A DNA stretch of 64,000 nt from CAZIKB01 sp964539665 (GTDB lineage Bacteria; Zhuqueibacterota; Zhuqueibacteria; Oceanimicrobiales; Oceanimicrobiaceae), in assembly GCA_964539665.1 (NCBI GenBank), contig CAZIKB010000012.1, positions 1 to 64,000 on the forward strand, given 5' to 3'. Both the position numbers and the translations under genes were made by a program. A model generated the notes under the pieces. The model saw nothing but the letters and a program-made list of their open reading frames with translations. It did not search any database and had not been told where the DNA came from. Position 1 is the first letter of the stretch. Every line of letters starts with the position of its first letter. Positions 33,052 to 42,271 of the stretch are shown piece after piece.

Positions 33052-33964
33052 CGTTTAATGCATGACCTGATAAATATTCCTTAATTTTCATTCGACGCTT
33101 TCCTTCTAACTGCAACTCCAAAATTTCCAGATTACCTGAACCCGCAGCTACTACCACACGGCCCTGTTTTGGTTCGATGAGTATTAGCTCGCCAGGAGGG
33201 CCAGTTGAACTTGATTTTTCCGAAAGAGCTGTAGCTATAATTTTAATAGTTTTACCTTGAAAATAACAAAAAGCTCCCGGCGAAGGATTTAATCCTCTGA
33301 CTAAATTATGTATTTCAAAATTAGCTTGATGCCAATGTATTTTTGCTATTTCCCTTGTGAGCTTAGGCGCCTTAGTGACTTCGTCTGTTTGGTGACTTCT
33401 TGGAGGGCTTCCTTTTTCTATCAAGTCTATGGTGTCCAGTAATAATTCAGCGCCTGCGTGGGACAAGTTATCATGCAGCTCACCTGCCGTTTCATTATCC
33501 TTGATTCCAACTTTTTTTTGTAAAATTATGTCTCCGGTGTCTACTTTTTCCTGAATAAAAATAGTCGTTAATCCTGTTTCATTCTCTCCATTTATTATTG
33601 CCCAGTTAATCGGTGCTGCACCCCGATAGTTTGGCAACAGGGATGCATGTAAATTTATTGTACCATCAGGAGGTATTTTAAATACCAGTGAAGGCAAAAT
33701 GCGAAATGCCACCACAACAAAAAGCTGTGCCTCTAATGATCTGATTTCATGGATAAATTGTGAATCGAATAAATTTTCAGGTTGAAAAATGTGCAGATTT
33801 AAATCCAGCGCATTTTTTTTTATGGGGGAAAATTGAATTTTTAAACCACGACCAACAGGTTTATCAGGTGCAGTGACCACGCCTGCCAATTCATGATGAC
33901 TCAATGCCAAAGCTTTTAAACTGGCGACAGCAAATTCTGGTGTCCCTAAAAATAATATTTTCAT
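33032..33964 (-). CDS. fmt: Methionyl-tRNA formyltransferase
   Basis: 310 aa. KILFLGTPEFAVASL opens the formyl-transfer domain; NLHASLLPNYRGAAPINWAI (~106-125) carries the catalytic Asn-His region with folate contacts. The C-terminal barrel for tRNA follows from ~205. It formylates initiator Met-tRNA using 10-formyl-THF. It overlaps def by 4 bp (ATGA), so deformylase and formyltransferase are translationally coupled. Confidence 0.96.
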   Translation of the reverse strand: MKILFLGTPEFAVASLKALALSHHELAGVVTAPDKPVGRGLKIQFSPIKKNALDLNLHIFQPENLFDSQFIHEIRSLEAQLFVVVAFRILPSLVFKIPPDGTINLHASLLPNYRGAAPINWAIINGENETGLTTIFIQEKVDTGDIILQKKVGIKDNETAGELHDNLSHAGAELLLDTIDLIEKGSPPRSHQTDEVTKAPKLTREIAKIHWHQANFEIHNLVRGLNPSPGAFCYFQGKTIKIIATALSEKSSSTGPPGELILIEPKQGRVVVAAGSGNLEILELQLEGKRRMKIKEYLSGHALNVGDKFE

Positions 33965-34509
33965 AAGACGCTTGCTGAGTCTGTGACTACAGGTGAATCA
34001 AAATTAAGACCTGCGGCTATTTTTTTTAATTTCTTCGATAACAGTTTTCTTTTTATTGGACTTATCCTATCAATAAATAATATGCCATTCAGATGATCTA
34101 ATTCATGCTGCAGAACTCTTGCGAGCAGACCTTCGCATTTTTCCTCATGCTCGGTGCCGGTTAAATCTTTATATTTAATATGGATTGAATCTGGCCTGGG
34201 AACGTCATCGCGAATATCCGGAATACTCAAGCAGCCTTCTTCCATCGTTGATGCACCTTCTTCCTGCACAATGACGGGATTGATATAAACCTTTGGCTTA
34301 GCGCCTTCTTCAATCAGGCCTAAATTTACAACACACAAGGCCTTAGATTCTGAAACCTGTGGCGCTGCAAGGCCAATCCCGTCTTCATCCTGCATAGTTT
34401 CAATCATATCCTTCGCTAAGGAATGGATAGATTCATCTATATTATTTATTGGCCGGGATTTAATCCGTAGCATTGAATGGCCATATTTTATTATATCACG
34501 AACCGCCAT
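33961..34509 (-). CDS. def: Peptide deformylase
   Basis: 182 aa. All three PDF motifs are present: DGIGLAAPQVS (~44-54), EEGCLSIPDI with the metal-binding Cys (~94-103) and QHELDHLNGILFIDR (~139-153) with both His ligands and the catalytic Glu. It removes the N-formyl group from new proteins. It overlaps yajC by 14 bp and fmt by 4 bp. Confidence 0.96.
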   Translation of the reverse strand: MAVRDIIKYGHSMLRIKSRPINNIDESIHSLAKDMIETMQDEDGIGLAAPQVSESKALCVVNLGLIEEGAKPKVYINPVIVQEEGASTMEEGCLSIPDIRDDVPRPDSIHIKYKDLTGTEHEEKCEGLLARVLQHELDHLNGILFIDRISPIKRKLLSKKLKKIAAGLNFDSPVVTDSASVL

Positions 34510-34798
34510 TATCTTTTCCTAATACACTGGCTACTGATGCGCGTGATATTTCTATTTTAACATTATCATCTATTTTTAATAATAACGATTTTTCTTTTTC
34601 TTTTATGCCCGAAATAGTTCCATAAATACCGCCGGAAGTAATAATTTTGTCTCCTTTCTTTAGCGATTCAACCATAGCCTGATGTTTTTTTTGCTTTTTT
34701 GCCTGCGGTCTGAAAATTAAAAAATACATTATGGCAAAAATTAAAACCATTGGCAAAATAAAGCCTAGGTTACCTCCACTTTGCAATAAAAATAGCAT
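34496..34798 (-). CDS. yajC: Preprotein translocase subunit YajC
   Basis: About 100 aa from ATG 34798, with GGAG upstream; an in-frame ATG at 34822 would add eight residues carrying that SD. One membrane helix (~9-30, FILPMVLIFAIMYFLIFRPQ) with the family's FRPQ-K-K end, then a small domain with LKKGDKIITSGGIYGTISGI. YajC associates with SecDF and the Sec translocon. Here it is followed by def instead of secD-secF, and preceded by tgt, its usual neighbour. Confidence 0.93.
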   Translation of the reverse strand: MLFLLQSGGNLGFILPMVLIFAIMYFLIFRPQAKKQKKHQAMVESLKKGDKIITSGGIYGTISGIKEKEKSLLLKIDDNVKIEISRASVASVLGKDNGGS

Positions 34799-34866
34799 TG
34801 TATTATACACTCCTGCCTCCATTCTTAAGTTTAATTATATATATTATTTATGTAATTATCCTATAG

Positions 34867-36006
34867 TTAGTGTTTGACAGATTGATTTGAAACGTAATCA
34901 TTTAAAAAATGATTTTTCCAGGTATTAAAAGTTCCATTAATAATAGATTCTCTCATCTTCGCGACCATGCTATGATAAAAATAAAGATTATGAATACTAC
35001 CTAATCTTAATCCTAAAATCTCATCTGCATGGAGTAAATGACGAATATAAGCTCGTGTAAAATTCATACAGGCATAGCAACCGCATTTTTCATCAAGTGG
35101 GCGAAAATCTTCTTTATAAACAGCGTTTTTAACTCTTAAAGGTCCATTCCAGGTAAAGATGTGCCCTTTCCGGCCATTCCGCGTTGGGATAACACAATCA
35201 AACATATCAACGCCAATTGCAACTGCATTGACAAGATCATCGGGTTTGCCCATACCCATTAAATAGCGAGGTTTACCCTGGGGCAGAATAGAAGTACAAT
35301 TCTCTGCGATATCGAATAAAATAGACTTTGGCTCTCCAATAGACAATCCGCCTATGGCATATCCTGGAAAATCCATATCTACCAGTTTTTCAGCGCACAT
35401 TTGCCGTAGTTGGTGGAACGTACTCCCTTGAACAATGGCGAATATTGACTGTTCGTAACCAAACTTCGGTTCTGAATTCTTAAACTTTAACAAGCAGCTA
35501 TTTGCCCAATTTAATGTTCTTTCAACAGATTCTCCCGCATATTTTTCAGTACACGGATAGGGCGGGCATTCATCCAATACCATCATAATATCTGTGCCCA
35601 GACTCATTTGTATTTCAACCGTACGCTCAGGAGTAAATTCATGATATGAGCCGTCATGATGAGATTGAAACACAACTCCGTCGTCATTAACTTTCCGCAA
35701 AGCTGCTAAACTGTAAACCTGAAAACCTCCACTGTCAGTCAAAATGGATTTTCCCCAATGAGCGAATTTGTGCAGACCGCCGGCTTTTTCGATAATTTCA
35801 TGGCCGGGCCGCAAATACAGGTGATAGGTATTCCCAAGAATGATTTGACTGTTTACTTCTAAGAGCTCATGCGGGGATAACGTTTTTACCGTACCCTGAG
35901 TTCCAACCGGCATGAAAACAGGCGTTTCGATTTGGCCGTGTGCTGTTTTCAGGATCCCTGCACGTGCTTTCGTGTGGGTATCCTCTTTTAGAATCTGGAA
36001 ATTCAA
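34867..36006 (-). CDS. tgt: Queuine tRNA-ribosyltransferase
   Basis: 379 aa TIM barrel. The nucleophile region is SGGFQVYSL (~93-101), VQGS and GGLSIGEP follow, and DMFDCVIPTRNGRKGHIFTW (~270-289) is the tRNA-binding and catalytic Asp block. Zinc ligands are in CGCYACMNFTRAYIRHLLH (~307-325). It swaps guanine-34 for preQ1 in tRNAs with GUN anticodons, leading to queuosine. It starts 2 bp after radA and is followed by yajC 44 bp later. Confidence 0.96.
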   Translation of the reverse strand: MNFQILKEDTHTKARAGILKTAHGQIETPVFMPVGTQGTVKTLSPHELLEVNSQIILGNTYHLYLRPGHEIIEKAGGLHKFAHWGKSILTDSGGFQVYSLAALRKVNDDGVVFQSHHDGSYHEFTPERTVEIQMSLGTDIMMVLDECPPYPCTEKYAGESVERTLNWANSCLLKFKNSEPKFGYEQSIFAIVQGSTFHQLRQMCAEKLVDMDFPGYAIGGLSIGEPKSILFDIAENCTSILPQGKPRYLMGMGKPDDLVNAVAIGVDMFDCVIPTRNGRKGHIFTWNGPLRVKNAVYKEDFRPLDEKCGCYACMNFTRAYIRHLLHADEILGLRLGSIHNLYFYHSMVAKMRESIINGTFNTWKNHFLNDYVSNQSVKH

Positions 36007-36008
36007 GG

Positions 36009-37382
36009 TTATATCAAAATCTCTTCCAAGGCTTCTTCTGCCTTGTCAACTGACACTATTTTCAAAGAACTATTATGCTTCAATCCCTTTGAATTAAATT
36101 TAGGGATAACAACTTTTTTAAATCCTAACTTGGCGGCTTCGGCGATCCTTTTTTCAATTTGAGAAACCGCTCTGATTTCGCCACCTAATCCCACCTCACC
36201 AATTATTACTGCTCGGGGCTCAACGACCTGATCTTTAAAACTGGAAGCAATTGAACTCAGAATACCCAGGTCTGCAGATGGTTCATCGATTCTAACTCCC
36301 CCTGCAGCATTTACAAACACATCATGCGCACCTAATCGAAAACCGATGCGCTTTTCAAGTACAGCCAGGAGCAAAGTCAGGCGTTTGCTATCTATTCCAG
36401 TAGCCATTCTCTGCGGTAAGCCGTAACTTGTTGGGCTAACCAGAGCCTGTATTTCAACCAGAAAGGAACGCGTTCCCTCCAGAGTACAAATAACAGATGA
36501 ACCTGATATATTTTCTTTTCTTTGTTCCAAAAATTGGGCAGATGGATTCTTGACTTCTGTCAGCCCACGGTCGGTCATTTCAAATACGCCTATTTCCCGG
36601 GTGGAACCAAATCGATTTTTCACGGTGCGAAGAATTCGATAGAAATGATCCCGGTCGCCTTCAAACTGTAACAGCACATCCACCATGTGCTCTAATACTT
36701 TAGGACCTGCAATGTAGCCTTCTTTGGTTACGTGCCCAACCAAGACAATAGGAATATTTTTCTTTTTAGCAATCTGTAACAATTCCAAGGCACACTCGCG
36801 TACCTGACTGATACTGCCCGGTGAGCTTTCAAATGCGGGCTGATAAACCGTCTGAATGGAATCAACAATTACTAATTTGGGTTGAATCTTCTCAATCCAG
36901 TCCGTAATGCCATTGATGTCTGTTTCTGCTAAAATATATAAGTAATCTGAATTTATCCCGAGTCGTTGAGCACGGAGTTTTGTCTGGCTAACGGATTCTT
37001 CACCTGAAACAAACAAAACCGGAAAATTTTTATGAGATAATCCCGTAGCCTCCTGAAGCATTAATGTAGATTTTCCAATACCGGGTTCTCCTCCCAGTAA
37101 AATGATGGAGCCCTTAATGATACCTCCGCCCAATACCCGGTTAAATTCCTGACTCTTTGCGCAGATTCTCGGTTGCTGGTCAAAAGATATTTGGGACAAA
37201 TTTATCGGTTCAGATGATTCTTTAGATAGTTTGCCGCGATGATTTAGTTTTTGTGGCATAACTTCTTCGATAAAGCTATTCCAGGAATTGCACTCATTAC
37301 AGTGCCCAAGCCACCGTAATGCAACATATCCACACGATTGGCAAGTGTATCTGATTTTTTCTTTTTTTGTTTTAACTGACAA
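36009..37382 (-). CDS. radA: DNA repair protein RadA
   Basis: 457 aa. The N-terminal C4 zinc finger is CQSCGYVALRWLGHCNEC (~14-31). Next come the RecA-like ATPase with Walker A GGEPGIGKST (~99-108), the RadA-specific KNRFGST (~253-259) and a C-terminal Lon-like domain (VFVNAAGGVRIDEPSADLGI). RadA is a branch-migration helicase in recombinational repair. It is the first gene of an eight-gene minus-strand operon driven from the promoter at 37424-37452. Confidence 0.96.
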   Translation of the reverse strand: MSVKTKKEKIRYTCQSCGYVALRWLGHCNECNSWNSFIEEVMPQKLNHRGKLSKESSEPINLSQISFDQQPRICAKSQEFNRVLGGGIIKGSIILLGGEPGIGKSTLMLQEATGLSHKNFPVLFVSGEESVSQTKLRAQRLGINSDYLYILAETDINGITDWIEKIQPKLVIVDSIQTVYQPAFESSPGSISQVRECALELLQIAKKKNIPIVLVGHVTKEGYIAGPKVLEHMVDVLLQFEGDRDHFYRILRTVKNRFGSTREIGVFEMTDRGLTEVKNPSAQFLEQRKENISGSSVICTLEGTRSFLVEIQALVSPTSYGLPQRMATGIDSKRLTLLLAVLEKRIGFRLGAHDVFVNAAGGVRIDEPSADLGILSSIASSFKDQVVEPRAVIIGEVGLGGEIRAVSQIEKRIAEAAKLGFKKVVIPKFNSKGLKHNSSLKIVSVDKAEEALEEILI

Positions 37383-37423
37383 TTTAAGCCGTCTTTATCA
37401 GGTTTTTCCTTATTGAGTTAAGC

Positions 37424-37452
37424 AAAGTATCAAATAATAAATAAAAAGTCAA
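37424..37452 (-). promoter_or_regulatory. Promoter of the radA-tgt-yajC-def-fmt-rsmB-PASTA-rpe operon
   Basis: Minus strand TTGACT (37447-37452), 17-bp spacer, TACTTT (37424-37429), about 42 bp before the radA ATG. It is back-to-back with the lipoprotein promoter at 37463. Confidence 0.6.
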
Positions 37453-37462
37453 GAATTAATTA

Positions 37463-37491
37463 TTGACAGTCTTCCAATGTTTTCATACATT
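37463..37491 (+). promoter_or_regulatory. Promoter of the small lipoprotein gene
   Basis: TTGACA (37463-37468), 17-bp spacer, TACATT (37486-37491), ~26 bp before the ATG at 37518. Confidence 0.6.
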
Positions 37492-37517
37492 TAGATAATT
37501 AAAATATTGTAAAACAA

Positions 37518-37892
37518 ATGGATGGCCATGTGATAAAACAATCCAAATTTACTTACATCATTCTCCCTCAATTATTATATTTCGTCATTTATTTTTCAGC
37601 ATGTTCAAATGAATCAAAATTGGAGATAATAGAGCCAGAATTATTTGCTAAAGTTTATATTGAAATGGTCCTGGTATCCCTGGACAGTACAGAAGGCGAT
37701 TCTTTACAAAATTTGAACTTAGCTCTGGATAAATATAATGTAACTCGTGATAAATTTGAAGCGACCAGTACCTATTTTGAAAGCAGACCTGAAATTTGGT
37801 TAGAAGTTTTTACCAAAATTGAGGAAGAACTAAAAGAAATTGAAGCTGGTGATCAGAAGGAAGAATTAAAAACTGAGAGGAAGGAGAAATAG
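37518..37892 (+). CDS. Small lipoprotein, DUF4296-like
   Basis: 124 aa. A signal peptide with lipobox FSAC (Cys ~29) leads into a mostly helical domain: PELFAKVYIEMVLVSLDS, then LDKYNVTRDKFEATSTYFES and an acidic Lys/Glu tail. The pattern (short helix, then a K-Y-x-[LIV]-T-x-x-x-F element and a Y-F segment followed by a coiled coil) resembles the DUF4296 lipoproteins of Bacteroidota, of unknown function; the match is by eye. It has its own promoter, divergent from radA, and stands alone before a 720-bp gap. Confidence 0.65.
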   Translation: MDGHVIKQSKFTYIILPQLLYFVIYFSACSNESKLEIIEPELFAKVYIEMVLVSLDSTEGDSLQNLNLALDKYNVTRDKFEATSTYFESRPEIWLEVFTKIEEELKEIEAGDQKEELKTERKEK

Positions 37893-38612
37893 GTTATGTG
37901 AATACAAATCTATTTAATAAATTCGTGCTTGCGCAATAATGTTCCTTACGTTTCTCACGTATCTTTTTTCCTGTACTTATAATAGAAAGATTTATTTGAA
38001 AATATTACAGAGCTAAATTCTCAAATCTGTTCTTTTCTTACGCCTGTCTCATATCTGCACACTGTTTCACATACAATCAGGAATATCTATTTGTTATAAA
38101 CAAGGGCTGTATTTTCTGTTACTAATATTCAATAACTTACCTCGCATATTGAACAGCAACCATTGTGGCATTTTATTTGCTATTCTGCGAATGTTGTTAA
38201 AAAGCGGCTTGGATGTCTTCCATTTATCTTTTCTCAGACGTTGAAGCTTTGGTTAATAAAAACCAAATAAAATCCCTGACAAAGAGAAATCCTTGTATAT
38301 TTGTAAAATATTTTGATCTCCGTTCCAGCCATTTGACATAGCAACCTTGAGGAGGTCAGTATAAAAGGGACTGACTTAATTCTGCAAAGCACTACACCTT
38401 TGAGAGTCAGTCCCTATTTTATTTTGCTCCATTTATACTCCAAATACAGCAAATTATTGGCTCAGAATTATTCACCACGAAAATACACACCACGGTGAAG
38501 CCATAAATTACAAATTATCAAATCTTAAATAAATCTCAAGATTCAATAATCAAAACCGTAAACAGCAGTCAAGGTAAGGAGTACCGCAAAATAATTTAGG
38601 ACAACATAATTA
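37893..38612. other. 720-bp intergenic region between the lipoprotein gene and hisS
   Basis: No open frame of useful length on either strand. It contains a small hairpin TTTGGTT/AACCAAA (38248-38267), the large hairpin at 38366-38415, and a TTCACC/GGTGAA dyad (38471-38499) inside a stretch resembling dispersed CACCACGAA-type repeats. It may be a decayed gene or a structured RNA locus. Confidence 0.6.
38366..38415. terminator. Large hairpin, probably a bidirectional terminator
   Basis: AGGGACTGACT (38366-38376) pairs perfectly with AGTCAGTCCCT (38405-38415). An inner CAAAG/CTTTG pairing sits in the loop. T-rich sequence follows on both strands (ATTTTATTTT on plus, TTTTATAC on minus). It lies between two convergent genes but far from both stops. 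Confidence 0.5.
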
Positions 38613-39992
38613 TTATTTGGATTGTACTTTTTGTAGGAATTCAATCCCAGCCTCAAGTGGTAACAATTTCTGTTCACCCGTTTCCATATTCTTTATAGTG
38701 ACTTGGCTCGCAGCCATTTCATCGGGACCAATGATGGCTACAAATGGGATTTTCTTTCGGTTCGCGTATGCAAATTGCTTTTTAATTTTCGTCAGCTCAA
38801 AATAGTGTTCGGCCTTGATGCCGGCCCTTCTAAGTTGCTGAGTGAGTCTCAGGCTTGCGTTCATAGTCTCAGCATCAAATAATGTAACCAGAACTTCGGT
38901 ATTTGTAGTAGTTTCTGGAAACATGTCCAATTGCGTCATAACGTCAATGATGCGTTCGATACCAAAAGCTACGCCAGTCGCGGGTATGTCGCGCCCAAGG
39001 AACATGCCAATCAGTTTATCATATCGGCCGCCACCGCTTAAACTGCCAATGTTCGGCTCCTCCACAACGGATTCATAAATAGGGCCCGTATAATAGCCCA
39101 AACCACGAGCCAGATACAGATCAATTTTGTAATTTGCTTCCGGAATTCCAAGATCACTTAAGTACGAAACAATCTGGCTGAGCTCTTCAGCTCCTTCATT
39201 TAATGCAGCAAATTTACTAAATGAACCAGTCAATTCAGTTAGAATCTGCGATGGTTGCCCGGTGATTTCCAAAACCTTAAATATTTTATTTATTTGCTCA
39301 TCGGTCACACTTCTATCACGGAGTTCCTTTTTCACCCCATCCATGCCAACTTTATCCAGTTTATCGATTGCAATGAAAACTGAATTACCTTTTTCTGGAG
39401 GCAGTCCCGAGTGCTGTAAGATGCCATTTAAGATTTTTCGGTTATTAATTCTTATTTTAAATTGTTTAAAACCAAGGGTGGATAAAACATCATAAATAAT
39501 AGCAATGGTCTCGGCGTCAGCAAGCATGGAACCTGTCCCAACCGTGTCCGCATCGCATTGATAAAATTCGCGGTATCTGCCTCTCTGCGGTCTGTCTGCC
39601 CGCCAAACCGGTTGAATCTGGTAGCGTTTAAATGGGAAAACAAGCTCATTCTGATACATGGCCACTACCCGACTTAAAGGAACAGTCAAATCATACCTCA
39701 ACGCTTCATCAACCAGTTCGCCATATTCTCTAACCACAAAATCCTTTTTATCACGTATTAAGCTCTCAAGCCCCGTGCCTCGTTTAAGTACTTTAAAAAT
39801 TAACGTTTCACCTTCATCCCCATACTTCCCTGACAGTACTTCCAGTTTCTCAATTGAGGGGGTTTCCAACGGTTGATAACCATATCGTTCGAAAATATCT
39901 TTTACCGTATCCATAACAAACTGGCGCCGGAACATCTGTTCCGGTAAAAAGTCGCGTGTGCCTTTCGGTAATCCGGGTTTTATAATTGCCAT
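38613..39992 (-). CDS. hisS: Histidyl-tRNA synthetase
   Basis: 459 aa class II synthetase. Motif 1 region GTRDFLPEQMFRRQFV, motif 2 with QIQPVWRADRPQRGRYREFY (~122-141), the His-binding ARGLGYYTGPIYE (~299-311) and motif 3 GVAFGIERI (~346). The anticodon-binding domain closes the chain from ~365. It charges tRNA-His. Last gene of the uvrC-NHL-purL-hisS run, 44 bp after purL. Confidence 0.95.
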   Translation of the reverse strand: MAIIKPGLPKGTRDFLPEQMFRRQFVMDTVKDIFERYGYQPLETPSIEKLEVLSGKYGDEGETLIFKVLKRGTGLESLIRDKKDFVVREYGELVDEALRYDLTVPLSRVVAMYQNELVFPFKRYQIQPVWRADRPQRGRYREFYQCDADTVGTGSMLADAETIAIIYDVLSTLGFKQFKIRINNRKILNGILQHSGLPPEKGNSVFIAIDKLDKVGMDGVKKELRDRSVTDEQINKIFKVLEITGQPSQILTELTGSFSKFAALNEGAEELSQIVSYLSDLGIPEANYKIDLYLARGLGYYTGPIYESVVEEPNIGSLSGGGRYDKLIGMFLGRDIPATGVAFGIERIIDVMTQLDMFPETTTNTEVLVTLFDAETMNASLRLTQQLRRAGIKAEHYFELTKIKKQFAYANRKKIPFVAIIGPDEMAASQVTIKNMETGEQKLLPLEAGIEFLQKVQSK

Positions 39993-40036
39993 ACACTTTT
40001 CACTTTACAATTTAAATTATTATGCCAAACTCCTCA

Positions 40037-42268
40037 CTAAAATGTAGCATTCTCCATTTTATTTCGAATTGCATTTTGATATATATTTTTCAGGTCGTCT
40101 ATTTTTGCATCAATTAAATTATTTATCCGCAAGGAATCGCCGCCAACTTTGCCAATAACTTTTACGGGAATTTCGTATTTTTCACAAATTTGCTTTAATA
40201 GCGCTAACTTTGTATTGGAAAGTGAAACCAGAATTCGAGATTGGTCTTCACCAAATAAAATAAAATCCTTTCTATTGTCGTAATCAAAATTTATTTCCGC
40301 CCCGATGTTTTTTTGCGGATTTAGAAAACAACATTCAGTTAAAGCCACAGCGAGGCCGCCTTCTGATATATCATGAGCAGAGTGAAGAGCGTCCATTCTT
40401 ATGGCTTCTAAACAGGCAATTTGCAAGCGTTTTTCAAATTCCAGATCAATCTGAGGACAATCACCGGCAATTTTATTAAATTGAGTTTTGAGATATTCGC
40501 TACCGCCAATCTCCCCTATATTTTTACCCAATAAAACAATCAAATCACCATCCTGTTTGAACCAGGCAGTTGTGGCATGCTTTAAATCTTCAAGAATACC
40601 CAGCATTCCAATGACAGGGGTTGGATACACAGCGCCTTTAGGATTTTCATTATAAAAACTCACGTTTCCACCTGTAACAGGCGTTTCCAAAACCCGGCAG
40701 GCTTCGCCCATTCCTGTGACCGCTTCCTTAAACTGCCAGTAGATCTCAGGCTTGTAAGGATTGCCAAAGTTCAGGCAATTGGTTATAGCCACTGGTTTCC
40801 CGCCAGAACATACGACATTACGTGCAGACTCCGCCACCGCTATCCTGGCACCCATATTTGGATTTAAATAAATATATCTGCTATTGCAGTCTGTTTTCAT
40901 GGCCAGGGCTTTATTCGTGCCTTTAATGCGTACAATTGCCGCATCTGAGCCGGGCAGAATCATGGTGTTTGTACGAACCATGTGATCATATTGCTGGACG
41001 ACCCATTCCTTACTGGCAATATTTGGAGACGCTAAAAGTTTTTCTAAGACCTCTGTATAATTTTCTGGCTCGGGTAGTGAATTCAAATCATAACCATGAA
41101 TATCATCAAGGTAACCGGGTTTACGTGAATCACGATGATAAATTGGTGCGCCACCGCCTAATACTAAACATTCGGCGGGAATATTCGCGACAACTCTTCC
41201 ATTTAGATTTACTTTTATATTCGGTCCGCCTGTGACCTGCCCGATGATATCTGAATTTAAATCCCATTTTTTACAAATTTCGTTGATCTTCTCTTCCTGC
41301 CCTTTTTTAGCAACCACAAGCATGCGTTCCTGGGATTCAGAAAGCATGATTTCATAAGGACTCATATCGCTTTCACGCAGCGGCACTTTGGATAAATCGA
41401 TTTCCATGCCGCTTTCACCCCGCTCAGACATCTCGCTTGTAGAGCAAGTAATGCCAGCAGCTCCCATATCCTGTACGCCGACAAGCAGGTCTTGTTTAAC
41501 CATTTCCAGAGTCGCTTCCAACAAAAGTTTTTCAGTAAAAGGATCCCCTACCTGTACCTGCGGCCTGCGATCTTCAGAACCCTCGGTGATTTCCTCAGAA
41601 GCAAACGTAGCTCCATGAATACCATCACGGCCGGTGGATGAGCCGATAATCATCACAGCATTTCCTTCTCCTTTGGCTGTGGCTGTCGCAATCCTGTTTT
41701 GTTTGACAATACCAACAGCCATACAATTAACCAGGGGATTGCCGTGATAGCTTTCGTCAAAATAGACTTCGCCGCCAACGGTCGGTACGCCAAAGCAGTT
41801 GCCGTAATCGCCAATCCCACGCACGACTCCATCAAAAAGATAGCGTACTCGCGGATCATCTAACGAGCCAAAACGTAATGAATTTAATGCAGCGATGGGG
41901 CGGGCTCCCATTGAAAAAATATCCCGCAAGATTCCTCCCACGCCAGTAGCCGCACCTTGATACGGCTCCACCGCGGATGGATGATTGTGACTTTCGATTT
42001 TAAAAGCAACTGCCAGACCATCGCCAATATCAATCAGTCCGGCATTTTCCTCACCGGCTTTAACTAAAACGTGATCGCCATCCCTGGGCAATGTTTTTAA
42101 CAAAGATATTGAATTCTTGTAACTGCAATGCTCCGACCACATAACTGAAAAAATACCTAATTCAGTGAACGTGGGTACTCTGCCGAGAATCTCCAGGATT
42201 TTCTTATATTCATCGGTAGACAATCCGTGAGCTTCGGCCAGTTTTAAATCTACTTTAGGTTCTTGCAT
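40037..42268 (-). CDS. purL: Phosphoribosylformylglycinamidine synthase subunit PurL
   Basis: 743 aa, the small PurL type that works with separate PurS and PurQ. Motifs: MWSEHCSYKNS (~44-54), KIESHNHPSAVEPYQGAATGVGG (in two family blocks near 91-113), and HDISEGGLAVAL near 630. It converts FGAR to FGAM with ATP and ammonia delivered by PurQ, in purine synthesis. purS and purQ are not in the window. It starts 3 bp after the NHL gene. Confidence 0.95.
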   Translation of the reverse strand: MQEPKVDLKLAEAHGLSTDEYKKILEILGRVPTFTELGIFSVMWSEHCSYKNSISLLKTLPRDGDHVLVKAGEENAGLIDIGDGLAVAFKIESHNHPSAVEPYQGAATGVGGILRDIFSMGARPIAALNSLRFGSLDDPRVRYLFDGVVRGIGDYGNCFGVPTVGGEVYFDESYHGNPLVNCMAVGIVKQNRIATATAKGEGNAVMIIGSSTGRDGIHGATFASEEITEGSEDRRPQVQVGDPFTEKLLLEATLEMVKQDLLVGVQDMGAAGITCSTSEMSERGESGMEIDLSKVPLRESDMSPYEIMLSESQERMLVVAKKGQEEKINEICKKWDLNSDIIGQVTGGPNIKVNLNGRVVANIPAECLVLGGGAPIYHRDSRKPGYLDDIHGYDLNSLPEPENYTEVLEKLLASPNIASKEWVVQQYDHMVRTNTMILPGSDAAIVRIKGTNKALAMKTDCNSRYIYLNPNMGARIAVAESARNVVCSGGKPVAITNCLNFGNPYKPEIYWQFKEAVTGMGEACRVLETPVTGGNVSFYNENPKGAVYPTPVIGMLGILEDLKHATTAWFKQDGDLIVLLGKNIGEIGGSEYLKTQFNKIAGDCPQIDLEFEKRLQIACLEAIRMDALHSAHDISEGGLAVALTECCFLNPQKNIGAEINFDYDNRKDFILFGEDQSRILVSLSNTKLALLKQICEKYEIPVKVIGKVGGDSLRINNLIDAKIDDLKNIYQNAIRNKMENATF

Positions 42269-42271
42269 GTT

